From assembly GCA_023398165.1 (NCBI GenBank), contig JAEWSQ010000005.1, positions 192,523-256,522 on the forward strand: DNA of 64,000 nucleotides, in the 5' to 3' direction. The stretch is from Spirochaetota bacterium (lineage in GTDB: Bacteria > Spirochaetota > Spirochaetia > Treponematales > Treponemataceae). The notes beneath the pieces were generated by a model that was not told where the DNA came from, made no database searches, and saw nothing but the letters and a program-made list of their open reading frames with translations. Shown here piece by piece: positions 42,934 through 52,538 of the stretch; the stretch's first letter is position 1, and every line of letters begins with the position of its first letter. The position numbers and the translations under genes are program-made.

Positions 42934-44841
42934 TTATTTTTTTCCTATTGACGGATCAAACTGCCTTGCCATATCAATCACACCCATCCGTTCATAAATT
43001 TTTGCTGTTTTCTTTGAAATACGGATATCAGACGGAAATAATTTAAAGGCGCTGCGCAGTGTATCGAGGGCTTTTTCTTTTTCATCCAGCTGAAGCAGAA
43101 GACTTGCTTCTATAAGTGCACCGTCAGCATCGAGGGAATAGGTCTTATGCCATAATTGTATAAACCGCAGAGCCTGTGCATGCATTGAAAGTTTTACAAG
43201 ACAAAACACATACCGCTGCATGCAGCGTCTGTCCGAGGAATCCTGCTGAAGGAGGCTCCTGTATAATACAGCGCTCTTGTGATACTCTCCTGATCTTCTT
43301 CTGAATGACGCAAGATTTCTTGCGAGTGTAATTTGATGGGATGAGTACGGAATAAGGAGTTCAATATTGTCCGCAGCTGCTTTCCATTTTTTCTGAACAG
43401 TCAGCATGCGGATGTACTTTTTCCTGACAGAAACATGAGACGGCCATATTTCCAGAAACTGCTTGTATGCAGTCTCGAGATCCCTCTTTTTTTTCTGCTT
43501 TTCATAACAGTCTATGAGCATTAATCGGTATTCTTCTGAACGAGGATTAAACTCAATTAGTTTAAAAAGCCATGACTGTGCAAATTCGGGAAGTCCGACT
43601 GCAATATACCGGGAAGCGAGTAATCCCATCATATACATGTCGCGCGGATTTTTTAAATATACTTTTTGAATCTGTTCAAGATTTTTTTTAGCATCACCGC
43701 CCGTTTTTGCATCACAGATAACCGAATAGTATTGCACTGTATCCTCATCAAGAGTGACAGTACTGTCGCGGCGGTGAAGCTCATTCTGTAAACTTTTCCA
43801 GTCTTCCATTGAAAGATACGTCATTAATAATCCGTAGCGGCACGCCGGATATTTTGGATCAAGACTCCGTGCCTTTGAAAAATGATTTACCGCTTCTTCA
43901 TATTTTCCAAGATTTCTGCTCGCCTCCCCCATAAATGAATGGACTGATGCATCGGAGCCGAAGAGTTTAATATACATTCTTCCGGTTTCAATAACACTCC
44001 TCCAGTTTTCCTTAAGAAGAGCTTTTTTAATTATCTCAAGAGCCTGAATCTGTTTATTATCAGATGCAGATGTACTGAAGGAAGAGTCCGGAAATTTACG
44101 GGAAAGAGAGGTCATGAGTTCATGAGCCTCTTTCGTTTTTCCCATCATGGTAAGTACAGTAAGTTCATACCAGTAAAGAGACGGATCGGAGGGAGACAAT
44201 GATGAGGCTTTTCTGTAAGCCGTTAATGCCTCCGGGAGGGAGCCTGAATCGCGCAAACAATGCGCGCGGTACAGATGAGGAAGAACAGCATCCATACCGT
44301 TAGCAATACAGAAGTCAAACATTTTTAGCGCCAGTTCCGCATTTCCGCTGTTATATGTTTTTATCGCTTCTATAAACAAGGCATTCTGATACGCCTGATT
44401 CAGCTGTGCATTATCCGGTTCCAGATACAGCGCTTTTTTAAAAACTTCAAGAGCCTCAGAATTTTTTCCGGCTTTAAAATATGCGGTGCCGAGAAGCCCC
44501 ATGGTTGTAGCAGAATCTGATTTATACTCAAGACTTTTAATGAAACATTTTACGGCTGCCGCATAGGATGACATAGCAAGATACGATCTTCCGAGAAAAA
44601 ACCAGCCGTCGCCGTCATTTCCCCTCAGACTCAAGTAGGCATTTAAAGAAGAAACCGAAAGAGCATACTGTGATAAGGCATGGTATGACCGTGCCAGATA
44701 CAGCAGGACTTCCGGTTTTTCAGAAACACCCTGGATGGCCAGGGATTCAAGGAGAGCAGCCGCTTTTTTGTAATCTCTATTGCGTCCGGCCTGTAAAGCT
44801 CGGACAAAGATCTTTTCGTACTCTTCCTTTTGTTTAACCAT
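42934..44841 (-). CDS. large TPR-repeat protein
   Basis: 635 residues. From residue 10 to the end the sequence is a chain of TPR motifs (GWFFLGRSYLAMSSYAAAVK; GLLGTAYFKAGKNSEALEVF; ALYLEPDNAQLNQAYQNAL). No signal peptide and no enzymatic domain, so it is a cytoplasmic interaction scaffold. It lies 9 bp after pta on the same strand, probably co-transcribed. Partners are unknown. Confidence 0.88.
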   Translation of the reverse strand: MVKQKEEYEKIFVRALQAGRNRDYKKAAALLESLAIQGVSEKPEVLLYLARSYHALSQYALSVSSLNAYLSLRGNDGDGWFFLGRSYLAMSSYAAAVKCFIKSLEYKSDSATTMGLLGTAYFKAGKNSEALEVFKKALYLEPDNAQLNQAYQNALFIEAIKTYNSGNAELALKMFDFCIANGMDAVLPHLYRAHCLRDSGSLPEALTAYRKASSLSPSDPSLYWYELTVLTMMGKTKEAHELMTSLSRKFPDSSFSTSASDNKQIQALEIIKKALLKENWRSVIETGRMYIKLFGSDASVHSFMGEASRNLGKYEEAVNHFSKARSLDPKYPACRYGLLMTYLSMEDWKSLQNELHRRDSTVTLDEDTVQYYSVICDAKTGGDAKKNLEQIQKVYLKNPRDMYMMGLLASRYIAVGLPEFAQSWLFKLIEFNPRSEEYRLMLIDCYEKQKKKRDLETAYKQFLEIWPSHVSVRKKYIRMLTVQKKWKAAADNIELLIPYSSHQITLARNLASFRRRSGEYHKSAVLYRSLLQQDSSDRRCMQRYVFCLVKLSMHAQALRFIQLWHKTYSLDADGALIEASLLLQLDEKEKALDTLRSAFKLFPSDIRISKKTAKIYERMGVIDMARQFDPSIGKK

Positions 44842-44850
44842 ACACAGTTG

Positions 44851-45855
44851 TTATTTTTTTCCGGCCTGAACCATTGTAACCGCTGCTACAGTGACTATGT
44901 CATCGATAGAACAACCGCGAGAAAGATCGCTTATAGGTTTTGCAAAACCCTGAAGGAAAGGTCCGAACGCTTCAGCACCGGCAAGACGCTGAACCAGTTT
45001 ATATCCAATATTTCCGGAACCGAGATCGGGGAAAACAAGCGTGTTTACTTTCCCGGTAACAGGACTTCCCGGAGCTTTCTTCTGTGTAACAGAGGGAACA
45101 AGGGCGGCATCTGCCTGAAGCTCGCCGTCGAGCAGTAAATCAGGGGCTTTCTCTTTTGCAAGACGGACAGCTTCCTGTACGCGCAGAACATTATCATCTT
45201 TTCCGCCTGACCCCTTGGTGGAAAATGAAAGCATGGCAACAACAGGTTCAACCCCAATAAGATTCTTACAGGACAGGGAAGCGGAGACAGCAATATCTGA
45301 AAGCTGTTCTGCTGTTGGAGTCGGAATAACGGCGCAGTCAGAGAAAATCATCATGCCGTCTGAACCCCAGTTCTTATCTTTCATCTGCATTACAAAACAG
45401 GAGGAGGCGGTTTTTGAACCGGGAGCTGTACCGATGATCGTCAGACCTGAGCGCAAAACATCTGCGGTTGTGGATTCAGCTCCTGCCACCATTGAATCGG
45501 CTTTATCAAGCTTAACCATCATAGCGCCGAAACGCAGAGTACTTTTCATATCTATACGGGACTGTTCAGGAGTCATACCTTTATGCTTTCGGCTTTCATA
45601 ATATGTCTGGCAAAAATCTGAAAACCACGGAGAGGTTTCGGGATCAACCAGAGTTACACCGGATAAATCAATACCCTTATCTGACGCAATTTTCTTAATA
45701 GCACAGAGATCACCCAAAAGAGTAACTTCCTTCGCCAGTTTTTCATTAATAATGCGCGCAGCTGCTGCAACTGTGCGTTCCTCTGTACCTTCAGGCAGAA
45801 CCAGACGGTTTTGATATTCAACGGCTCTGGTCTTCATGACTTTAACAAAATCCAT
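44851..45855 (-). CDS. pta: phosphate acetyltransferase
   Basis: 334 residues, the short form that consists only of the PTA_PTB domain. Motifs: MVAGAESTTADVLRSGL, GSDGMMIFSDCAVIPTP, GVEPVVAMLSFSTKGSG and NTLVFPDLGSGNIGYKL. It interconverts acetyl-CoA and acetyl phosphate; with acetate kinase it yields ATP during fermentation. ackA is not in the window. Confidence 0.95.
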   Translation of the reverse strand: MDFVKVMKTRAVEYQNRLVLPEGTEERTVAAAARIINEKLAKEVTLLGDLCAIKKIASDKGIDLSGVTLVDPETSPWFSDFCQTYYESRKHKGMTPEQSRIDMKSTLRFGAMMVKLDKADSMVAGAESTTADVLRSGLTIIGTAPGSKTASSCFVMQMKDKNWGSDGMMIFSDCAVIPTPTAEQLSDIAVSASLSCKNLIGVEPVVAMLSFSTKGSGGKDDNVLRVQEAVRLAKEKAPDLLLDGELQADAALVPSVTQKKAPGSPVTGKVNTLVFPDLGSGNIGYKLVQRLAGAEAFGPFLQGFAKPISDLSRGCSIDDIVTVAAVTMVQAGKK

Positions 45856-45970
45856 AAATAATTCCTTATATAATCTATAAACAGTACCTATAGAATACCG
45901 CTATAGACCAAAACACTCAAGTACTTTTTTTGGTATTGACGCTGATAGTTTTTACCTATACATTAGTATT

Positions 45971-46336
45971 ATGCTTGAAGCAAAAGACGCGCAATTTCTT
46001 GAATTAGAAGAAGAAGATTTCGATACAATACTGGCCAACGATATAACTTTCTCCGGAACAATACGTTTCTCCAAACCCTTCATGATACGGGGTACAGTGA
46101 CGGGATTGATAGATGCAACCAGCGATCTCGTGATTGACGCCGAAGCCGGAGTCTTTGCAGATATTATTGCAGAGAGAGTGCTTGTCCGCGGCAAGGTGGA
46201 AGGCAACATCAAAGCTAAACGCCTTGTCTTTGTAACTGCAAAGGGATCTGTTATGGGGGACATAAGCTCCGCCCAGGTTGTCCTTGAACCGGGAAGCACA
46301 TTCACAGGCCGGTGCGTTATGACAGGCGATGTATAA
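45971..46336 (+). CDS. bactofilin
   Basis: 121 residues, a single bactofilin beta-helix core: ITFSGTIRFSKPFMIRGTV, then LVIDAEAGVFADIIAERV, VRGKVEGNIKAKRLV and ISSAQVVLEPGSTFTG. Bactofilins polymerise without nucleotides and place envelope enzymes or shape the cell. The start ATG has no visible ribosome binding site, and TATACA sits only 10 bp upstream, so the transcript may be nearly leaderless. The TPR gene follows 12 bp later. Confidence 0.9.
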   Translation: MLEAKDAQFLELEEEDFDTILANDITFSGTIRFSKPFMIRGTVTGLIDATSDLVIDAEAGVFADIIAERVLVRGKVEGNIKAKRLVFVTAKGSVMGDISSAQVVLEPGSTFTGRCVMTGDV

Positions 46337-46348
46337 TACCGGGCGTAC

Positions 46349-46981
46349 ATGGACAAAAAAAACATAAAAACCGTTTTATTTTGTATAGTGCTCATTCAAT
46401 GTACTTTCCTTGCCGCCCAGCAAAAAAGCGGCGGTTTTAAAGAGTACAATGCGGGAGATTATGCAGAAGCAGCATCAATCTGTGAAGAAGAAATACGGAA
46501 GGATGATGCGAATCTCGATTCGTATGTTGTCATGTGCTGGAGTCTTGTGGCAAACAGGCAGTACTCGGAAGCTGAATTCTGGGCTTCACGCGCCCGTAGT
46601 ATTTCACAGTATGATCACAGAATTATAGAAGTACTTGCCGAGGCAAAGTATTATCAGGGTAAGAACACAGAGGCGCTAAGCCTTTTTCAGGAATATCTTT
46701 CACTCGTTCCGCTTAATGCACAAAGGACCGGTCTTTCATATTACTTCATGGGTGAAATTTTTATCCGTCTGGCAAAATTCGAACATGCTGATATTTCACT
46801 GACCCAGGCGGTAACAATTGATCCGCTTGCATCCGCATGGTGGGTAAGACTTGCCTATGCAAGAGAGATGACGCGGAATTATTCACAGGCTCTACTGGCA
46901 TATAATAAAGCCCTTAACTTGAGTCCTTTCATGGAAGACGCGGTACACGGCAGAGAACGCGTTAAAAAACTTATACGGTAA
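46349..46981 (+). CDS. exported TPR protein
   Basis: 210 residues. The signal peptide (IKTVLFCIVLIQCTFLAAQQ) ends in an LAA cleavage site. Four to five TPR repeats follow (GDYAEAASICEEEIRKDDAN; YSQALLAYNKALNLSPFMED). It sits between bactofilin and mtaB in one rightward unit. Likely periplasmic; partners unknown. Confidence 0.85.
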   Translation: MDKKNIKTVLFCIVLIQCTFLAAQQKSGGFKEYNAGDYAEAASICEEEIRKDDANLDSYVVMCWSLVANRQYSEAEFWASRARSISQYDHRIIEVLAEAKYYQGKNTEALSLFQEYLSLVPLNAQRTGLSYYFMGEIFIRLAKFEHADISLTQAVTIDPLASAWWVRLAYAREMTRNYSQALLAYNKALNLSPFMEDAVHGRERVKKLIR

Positions 46982-46991
46982 TGTACAATTC

Positions 46992-48419
46992 ATGACAATA
47001 CATTTTGAAACCCTTGGATGTAAACTTAACCAGATAGAAAGCGAAAGCGCTGCAAATTTTTTCTTCACTGAAGGTTTTTCCATTTCAATGAAAAGCCTCG
47101 CGCGCGAAGACGGTGTGCAAAACGATGTGTCGCTGTGTGTTGTAAATACCTGTACCGTGACCGGCAAGGCAGAGCAAAAAGCGAGAAGAGTAATTAATCT
47201 TCTCCTCGATCTGTGTCCCAATTGCCCGGTACTGGTTACCGGCTGTTACGCGGAACTTGACGCCAGTCTCATTAAATCAATACATAAAAGAATTATGGTA
47301 CTTCCGGGAACAAAAAAAGGTCTTCTTGCTGATATTGCAGTTCTTGTAAAAAAATTTTTTTCTCAGCAGATCCCCGAGTTCCGCAGCGGTGTACTGGATG
47401 AAAAAACAGGCAGTGAACTCCGGACTTTTCTGGAACGGGAAATAGAACTCATAACAGGTACAACGCCGGCTGCAGAAACCGCGTTTACGCTTTCAACTGA
47501 TACTTTTTTCCAGCATTCCCGTTCATCAATAAAGATACAGGACGGATGTAATAATCACTGTACCTACTGCAGGATAAGACTTGCCAGGGGAAGCTCTGTG
47601 TCGCTGGATCCCGTGACCATTATTGAGCGGGTACAGAAACTTGAAGAAACGGGGCACAGCGAAGTGATTATTACCGGAGTAAATTTGAGCCAGTACAAAG
47701 CCCTCTACAACGGTGAAGATGCTGATATCGTATTCCTCCTGGAACTGCTCATACAAAGTACAAAAAAAATATCATTTAGAATATCAAGCCTTTACCCCGA
47801 ACGCGTTGATGAAAAATTGTGTGCGGTTTTAAAAAGCGAAAGAATACGGCCCCACTTTCATTTATCAGTACAGTCAGGAAGCAACAGAATCCTCCAGCTT
47901 ATGAAACGGCCTTATAAAGCTCAGCAGGTATATGAGGCAGTGAACAGGCTCAGACAGATAAAACCGGATGCCTTTATTGCCTGCGACATAATAGCAGGAT
48001 TCCCAGGCGAGACGGAAGAGGATTTTCAAAGAACACTTGAAATGTGTACAGATCTCGATTTCACCTGGATACATGCCTTTCCCTTTTCTCCGCGTCCCGG
48101 AACAGAAGCATACGAAATGAAGAGTGCTGTGGGGTCACAAATATCGGCCCGGCGTGTCTTATTATTGACAGAAACTGCAAAGAGGCAAAAGAAGAACTTT
48201 GTGGAAAAAATGAAGGGAAAGGAGTTCAAGGCGGTTGTTGAAAAAAGGAAGGAACTTCCGCTGAGGGCGGTGACTGAAAATTTTCTTCATACACAGCTGA
48301 TTCTGCCGGATCAAGCCGGCGGAGAAGAATTTAAGGGAAGAGAAATCCGTCTAACTATTCTTGGACAAAGCAGCGCAGCCGGCTGCGAAGCGCAGGGGCT
48401 TTTCACTGCTTTTATATAG
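46992..48419 (+). CDS. mtaB: tRNA t6A37 methylthiotransferase MtaB
   Basis: 475 residues. The N-terminal UPF0004 domain carries cluster cysteines in ETLGCKLNQIES, VVNTCTVTGKAEQKA and VTGCYAELD. The radical-SAM core has QDGCNNHCTYCRIRLARG (CxxxCxxC). The KCNQ-type N-terminus is typical of the MtaB branch and not MiaB. The enzyme converts t6A37 to ms2t6A37 in tRNAs reading ANN codons. It ends with a TRAM-like domain. About 30 residues longer than usual, mainly a loop at 140-165. Confidence 0.93.
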   Translation: MTIHFETLGCKLNQIESESAANFFFTEGFSISMKSLAREDGVQNDVSLCVVNTCTVTGKAEQKARRVINLLLDLCPNCPVLVTGCYAELDASLIKSIHKRIMVLPGTKKGLLADIAVLVKKFFSQQIPEFRSGVLDEKTGSELRTFLEREIELITGTTPAAETAFTLSTDTFFQHSRSSIKIQDGCNNHCTYCRIRLARGSSVSLDPVTIIERVQKLEETGHSEVIITGVNLSQYKALYNGEDADIVFLLELLIQSTKKISFRISSLYPERVDEKLCAVLKSERIRPHFHLSVQSGSNRILQLMKRPYKAQQVYEAVNRLRQIKPDAFIACDIIAGFPGETEEDFQRTLEMCTDLDFTWIHAFPFSPRPGTEAYEMKSAVGSQISARRVLLLTETAKRQKKNFVEKMKGKEFKAVVEKRKELPLRAVTENFLHTQLILPDQAGGEEFKGREIRLTILGQSSAAGCEAQGLFTAFI

Positions 48420-48526
48420 ATAGATATTTCTCTAATATATCCAATTTTACAAAGTATATGTATGCTGTACCTTGTTTTTTACCTAGTATGGCGCTATTAT
48501 TATGATGTAAAACGAAATCAAGCAAA

Positions 48527-48549
48527 CATAAGCATGAATAATGCTTATG
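48527..48549. repeat. hairpin upstream of the lipoprotein gene
   Basis: CATAAGCAT, loop GAATA, ATGCTTATG. Perfect pairing about 38 bp before the ATG at 48587. It could be an operator or leader hairpin. Confidence 0.6.
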
Positions 48550-48586
48550 GGTTTATCAGATACTTGAATGCTATAGGAGGTTTCCC

Positions 48587-49348
48587 ATGAAGAAATTATT
48601 AAAAGTAAGCGCCCTTGCTGCATTGATTATAGTTGCGGTATCCTGCAGTTTCTTTACCACATCCTGGGGATCAGGTTTAAAAAGAGATACTGCTGAACAG
48701 TTAGGAGAACTTGAGACTGATGATCTTGCAAAGCTCCTGACAGATCCTGATTATCTTTCAGATCCTGAATCCATAGCTTCACTTCTTGAAGCACTCGGCG
48801 CAAAGACACCAGAAGAAATTAAGAATCTAAGTCCGGAAGAAAAAAAGGCTATACTCGATCTGACAGTTTCCGCAGGTATTCCCATCAGCTCATTACCGGG
48901 AATTCTTGATCAGGCGGCATCAGGAAGTGCGGGAAGTGCACTTTCATCGCTTATAGAAAGCACAGATGTGATTGATGTTAATGCGGCGGCGGCTGTGTTA
49001 ACCGATCCCGAGACGCTAGAAACAGCAGATACAACAACAATAACAGCAGCGGCGGTTACCGTTCTTGTACAGGTGGCGGCAGCAGAAACGGCAGATGCTC
49101 CCGATCAGGGTGCTGCTGTCGATGACTTTGTCAACAACATTACAGAAACAGTTGCAAATAGCCCTCAAGGATCTACGGCAGAAGATATAGTCGATCAGAT
49201 GATAGCGGACGGAGACATTTCCGAGGAATCCAGAGAAGAGATGATTGCAGTCACCACAGCAATACAGGTTTTATCGGGTACATCTCCAACGGGAATAGAC
49301 CGCTCAGGAACAGGTACAGGCGGACTTGACATAGGATCATTACTATAA
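48587..49348 (+). CDS. lipoprotein of unknown function
   Basis: 253 residues. The signal peptide MKKLLKVSALAALIIVAVSC has a VAVSC lipobox. The mature part is acidic and rich in A, D, E, S and T, and mostly helical; the middle is nearly a string of small residues (AAAVLTDPETLETADTTTIT). AGGAGG precedes the ATG. It forms a unit with the outer-membrane barrel gene 40 bp downstream, possibly a partner on the periplasmic side. Confidence 0.75.
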   Translation: MKKLLKVSALAALIIVAVSCSFFTTSWGSGLKRDTAEQLGELETDDLAKLLTDPDYLSDPESIASLLEALGAKTPEEIKNLSPEEKKAILDLTVSAGIPISSLPGILDQAASGSAGSALSSLIESTDVIDVNAAAAVLTDPETLETADTTTITAAAVTVLVQVAAAETADAPDQGAAVDDFVNNITETVANSPQGSTAEDIVDQMIADGDISEESREEMIAVTTAIQVLSGTSPTGIDRSGTGTGGLDIGSLL

Positions 49349-49388
49349 CAGAACCCTCTCTTATTGAGATAAATTACAGGAGTTTTCT

Positions 49389-50594
49389 ATGAAGAAATTA
49401 TATACAGTCATATTCTGCGCTCTTCTTACGGTTTCGGCATTATTCTCACAAACATTCACGTATAATTTTACAATGCCTGAAATACGCCATGCAAGAGACC
49501 TAGGAATGGGCTCAGCATATTTAACTGATACAACAACCTATTTTTCATTTCTTTCTAATCCTGCAAGCCTTGCTCTTACAGGCGACAGGACGCTGTTCCC
49601 GATTCTTAATGTAAGAATGGCAGGACCGCTGGGAATCATTCCGCAGGCAATTGATACGTTCAAAGCAGAGGATGCGGATGTTTTAGGATTTCTTACCAAT
49701 ACCCTTGGAGAAACAAAGGGACTTAGTTTTGCATCTGATATTGCAGGCCCGCTGTGTTTCGGTGCAATACGAAAAGGTTTCGGCTGGGGTGTTTTTAATG
49801 AGACGTATGTATCGTTCGATATGCCTTCACTTCTTTCCGCAACGATGTACGGTGGCAATGAGAGCCTTATAAGACTTGGATACGGATACCCGATCAAACT
49901 TCCGGTTCCAATAACAATCGCTATCGGATTGTCTGCAGATGCAGTGAATAAAGTTGAAGGATTCTACAGATTAAGCGCTTTTGATCTTCTCGGTATGGCA
50001 ATGGGAAGCGAATTCAGTATTGCCTCACTTGCAATTCCAGTGTATACATCTTTAGGCTACGGACTTGATGCAGGTATTACGGTAAAGGCTTTTAATCTTG
50101 TGTCGCTCAGTTTTATATGGGACGATTTTTTCTATGGAATATATACTCAAAAATCCACCGATGCAAATAAGATTATTGATGATCCTTCAAATTTTACAAA
50201 ATATTTGTGGTCGTCCGATCAGAAAAAAACTGATATAGGTTCAAGTAAAAAGATGTCTGCAGGATTGGGTTTCGACATTCCCTTAGCAGAAGCATCGAAC
50301 AACTTTGTTTCATCCTGGTTAGTAATGGTAGACTGCAACGATTTAATCAGTACATTTACCAATGACCCGGCAAAAAGAAACCCTGTCTTGGAATTTTCTG
50401 CAGGAACAGAAATTGTTTTCTTTAAGACAATAATTCTTCGTTTTGGCGTTGATGAAATGTACCCTGCAGCAGGAATCGGCGTCCGCATTGGCGCATTTAA
50501 CATTGACGCTTCTATTTATGGTCAGGAACTCGGCCTCGAACCAGGATCCCGCCCCCAATTGAACACGGCTTTTTCAATCGGTTTTTATAAATAG
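49389..50594 (+). CDS. outer-membrane beta-barrel protein, UPF0164/FadL-like
   Basis: 401 residues. A signal peptide (MKKLYTVIFCALLTVSALFS) precedes ARDLGMGSAYLTDTTTYFSF, the kind of N-terminal segment found in FadL/UPF0164-type barrels of treponemes. Alternating strands follow and the protein ends NTAFSIGFYK. Candidate role is passive uptake of hydrophobic solutes. Family placement is tentative, from the N-terminal pattern and length. Confidence 0.7.
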   Translation: MKKLYTVIFCALLTVSALFSQTFTYNFTMPEIRHARDLGMGSAYLTDTTTYFSFLSNPASLALTGDRTLFPILNVRMAGPLGIIPQAIDTFKAEDADVLGFLTNTLGETKGLSFASDIAGPLCFGAIRKGFGWGVFNETYVSFDMPSLLSATMYGGNESLIRLGYGYPIKLPVPITIAIGLSADAVNKVEGFYRLSAFDLLGMAMGSEFSIASLAIPVYTSLGYGLDAGITVKAFNLVSLSFIWDDFFYGIYTQKSTDANKIIDDPSNFTKYLWSSDQKKTDIGSSKKMSAGLGFDIPLAEASNNFVSSWLVMVDCNDLISTFTNDPAKRNPVLEFSAGTEIVFFKTIILRFGVDEMYPAAGIGVRIGAFNIDASIYGQELGLEPGSRPQLNTAFSIGFYK

Positions 50595-50609
50595 ATATTC
50601 TAAAACTTA

Positions 50610-50638
50610 TTGACAAAAAAAATCTATTGTTGTATAGT
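50610..50638 (+). promoter_or_regulatory. tRNA-Lys promoter
   Basis: Perfect -35 TTGACA, 17-bp spacer and -10 TATAGT, 27 bp upstream of the mature tRNA. Confidence 0.82.
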
Positions 50639-50665
50639 GGTCAAGCATTCAGTAATGACTGCTTT

Positions 50666-50738
50666 GGGCTACTAGCTCAGTAGGTAGAGCAACGCCCTTT
50701 TAAGGCGTGGGTCGATGGTTCGAATCCATCGTAGCTCA
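50666..50738 (+). tRNA. tRNA-Lys (anticodon TTT), integration site
   Basis: 73 nt cloverleaf: acceptor GGGCTAC/GTAGCTC, D-arm GCTC-AGTAGGTA-GAGC, anticodon loop CTTTTAA, T-loop TTCGAAT, discriminator A, no encoded CCA. A phage-type integrase starts 160 bp downstream, which points to the 3' half of this gene as the attachment site. Confidence 0.95.
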
Positions 50739-50744
50739 ATAGAC

Positions 50745-50767
50745 AATTCCTTAGAATATAAGGAATT
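50745..50767. terminator. hairpin just after tRNA-Lys
   Basis: AATTCCTTA, loop GAATA, TAAGGAATT starts 7 bp after the tRNA. It could end the tRNA transcript or be an integrase site; T-run is weak. Confidence 0.5.
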
Positions 50768-50807
50768 ATTACTACCCTCACAATGGGCGTAATACTAATT
50801 ACTATAT

Positions 50808-50868
50808 ATGTGCAATGAATGTGCAATCAAAAGCATGTTCTAACCTGTACACGCAAAAGGCGTGGGTC
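50808..50868. promoter_or_regulatory. candidate integrase arm sites and tRNA-like repeat
   Basis: Two direct copies of ATGTGCAAT (50808-50816, 50819-50827) lie 11 bp apart, the sort of repeat bound by integrase arm domains. At 50857-50868, AAGGCGTGGGTC repeats exactly tRNA-Lys 50702-50713, 155 bp away. Roles are inferred from position before the integrase gene. Confidence 0.45.
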
Positions 50869-50898
50869 AAGGTACACATAAGATAAAGTGATGGTATT

Positions 50899-52176
50899 AT
50901 GCCCAATTTTATTTTAACGAAACGAGGGGATCTTCCCAATTATTATGTCTGCTTCAAAAATCCATTAACAGGAAAGTATGGCACTAAACGCAGTACCGGA
51001 ACTTCTGACCGTAAACACGCAGAACAGCTTGCATATCAATGGATGTATGAAGATGCAAAAAAAGATACAAATAATCTTATTACTAAAAACATTTTTGACG
51101 CACTTAAGTATGCAGACATAAGCTTAGAAGATACGAAGTATATTATTTCAATTTTAATAAATAAAGGTATGCTTGTCTCTGCAGTATTTAAAAATGATAA
51201 AAGCGATATCCCATTAATTTCATTTTTAGAATATTTTTGGTCAAAAGAAAAATCACCATATATACGCGAGAAAATGCGTAAGAAACACGGTATTCACCAA
51301 CGGTACATTACAAAACAAAATGGTGCAGTAAAAAATTACTGGAAACCTTATTTCAAAGATAAAAAACTATGTAATCTCTCAAGAGATGATATCAATGCCT
51401 TCATTGACTGGATAGCAGCCTCTCCTTCCCCATCTAGTATGCAAGGGAAAAACGCTATAATAAAAGCAGGATTACTGGCCTTACGCTGGGCGTTTAGGAA
51501 TGAATATATTGATAAAGATATCACACAAGGTATTATGCTTTTCTCTGGAGAAAATAAGAAAAGAGAAATACTTACTCCAGAATTAGCTATGGCAGTGTTT
51601 AAGCAGCCGTGGAAGAATCAAACATCAAAACTCGCTAATCTACTAGCTATGTGTACTGGACTTAGAGCGGGTGAAATACAAGGCCTTAGAAGGCAGGATT
51701 TAGGACAAAACTGCCTATATATTCGTCATGCATGGAATTTTGACGACGGTCTAAAAGCACCGAAGAATAATGAAGAAAGAATTGCAGAAATCGTTTTTCC
51801 TGAATTGATGAGAGCACTTATAGATCAAGCAAATACCAATCCTTACAATGAAGGGCTTGATGGGTATATTTTTTGGGCTTCAATTCCAAGAAAACCTTGT
51901 GAATCGAAAATGTGGTTAGCAGATTTAAGGGAAGTATGTAAGGATATTGGAATTTTAGATCCATCTTGGGTCACTTTTCATGCTTGGAGACATTTTTTTG
52001 CAACATATATGCATGGAAAGGTAGAAGATAAAGTTCTTCAAATGGCAACAGGCCACAAAACAAATATCATGCTAAAACATTATGCAAATCACACCCGCCA
52101 AGAGGATATTAAAGAACTTGTAAATGCTCAAAAACAAGTTTTTGAACCTATTTTCTCTGTGGTTAATGATTGGTAG
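50899..52176 (+). CDS. int: tyrosine recombinase (integrase)
   Basis: 425 residues. An N-terminal arm-binding part (LTKRGDLPNYYVCFKNPLTG) and SAM-like core-binding domain, then the catalytic domain. Catalytic residues visible: Arg in CTGLRAGEIQGL, His-x-x-Arg in FHAWRHFFATY, His in ATGHKTNIM and the nucleophile Tyr in LKHYANHT. Complete and presumably active on the adjoining tRNA-Lys site. Base composition is richer in A and T than the core genome on its left. Confidence 0.95.
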   Translation: MPNFILTKRGDLPNYYVCFKNPLTGKYGTKRSTGTSDRKHAEQLAYQWMYEDAKKDTNNLITKNIFDALKYADISLEDTKYIISILINKGMLVSAVFKNDKSDIPLISFLEYFWSKEKSPYIREKMRKKHGIHQRYITKQNGAVKNYWKPYFKDKKLCNLSRDDINAFIDWIAASPSPSSMQGKNAIIKAGLLALRWAFRNEYIDKDITQGIMLFSGENKKREILTPELAMAVFKQPWKNQTSKLANLLAMCTGLRAGEIQGLRRQDLGQNCLYIRHAWNFDDGLKAPKNNEERIAEIVFPELMRALIDQANTNPYNEGLDGYIFWASIPRKPCESKMWLADLREVCKDIGILDPSWVTFHAWRHFFATYMHGKVEDKVLQMATGHKTNIMLKHYANHTRQEDIKELVNAQKQVFEPIFSVVNDW

Positions 52177-52245
52177 TAAATACGGAAAGCTAATATATAC
52201 AAAAAAAGCGAAAGAACACAAACCATCCTTAGTATTACACTCTTG

Positions 52246-52488
52246 TTATGGTTTACATACCGAACAAGCGGTATAACCTTGTTTAATTGCTTCATCCTTC
52301 TCAATACTTATTTTTGAGTTTGATAAATACCTACAATTCGAACGATGATACTTATCTCCTGTTTTTGTTACATAGACAATTTCCGTTTCCTGTATTGTCT
52401 CCGGGTTAGGCAGATTAATAATATCGCTACAAGAACTTACTAGGAACAAAGACAAAATAAGCCAAAACAAGCTAATATTTTTTTTCAT
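52246..52488 (-). CDS. small lipoprotein with a Cys/His metal-site-like tail
   Basis: 80 residues from the ATG at 52488 (MKKNISLFWLILSLFLVSSC), an N-terminal extension in frame being untenable because it would precede the signal peptide. Lipobox LVSSC. The mature C-terminal part has YHRSNCRYL and ACSVCKP, a Cys/His arrangement common in small secreted or Ada-like zinc modules attached to other proteins. Function unknown. Confidence 0.65.
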   Translation of the reverse strand: MKKNISLFWLILSLFLVSSCSDIINLPNPETIQETEIVYVTKTGDKYHRSNCRYLSNSKISIEKDEAIKQGYTACSVCKP

Positions 52489-52538
52489 GTTTACCTCAAC
52501 TAATATACAGAACTTAAATTGTAAAACACTAAATATAT

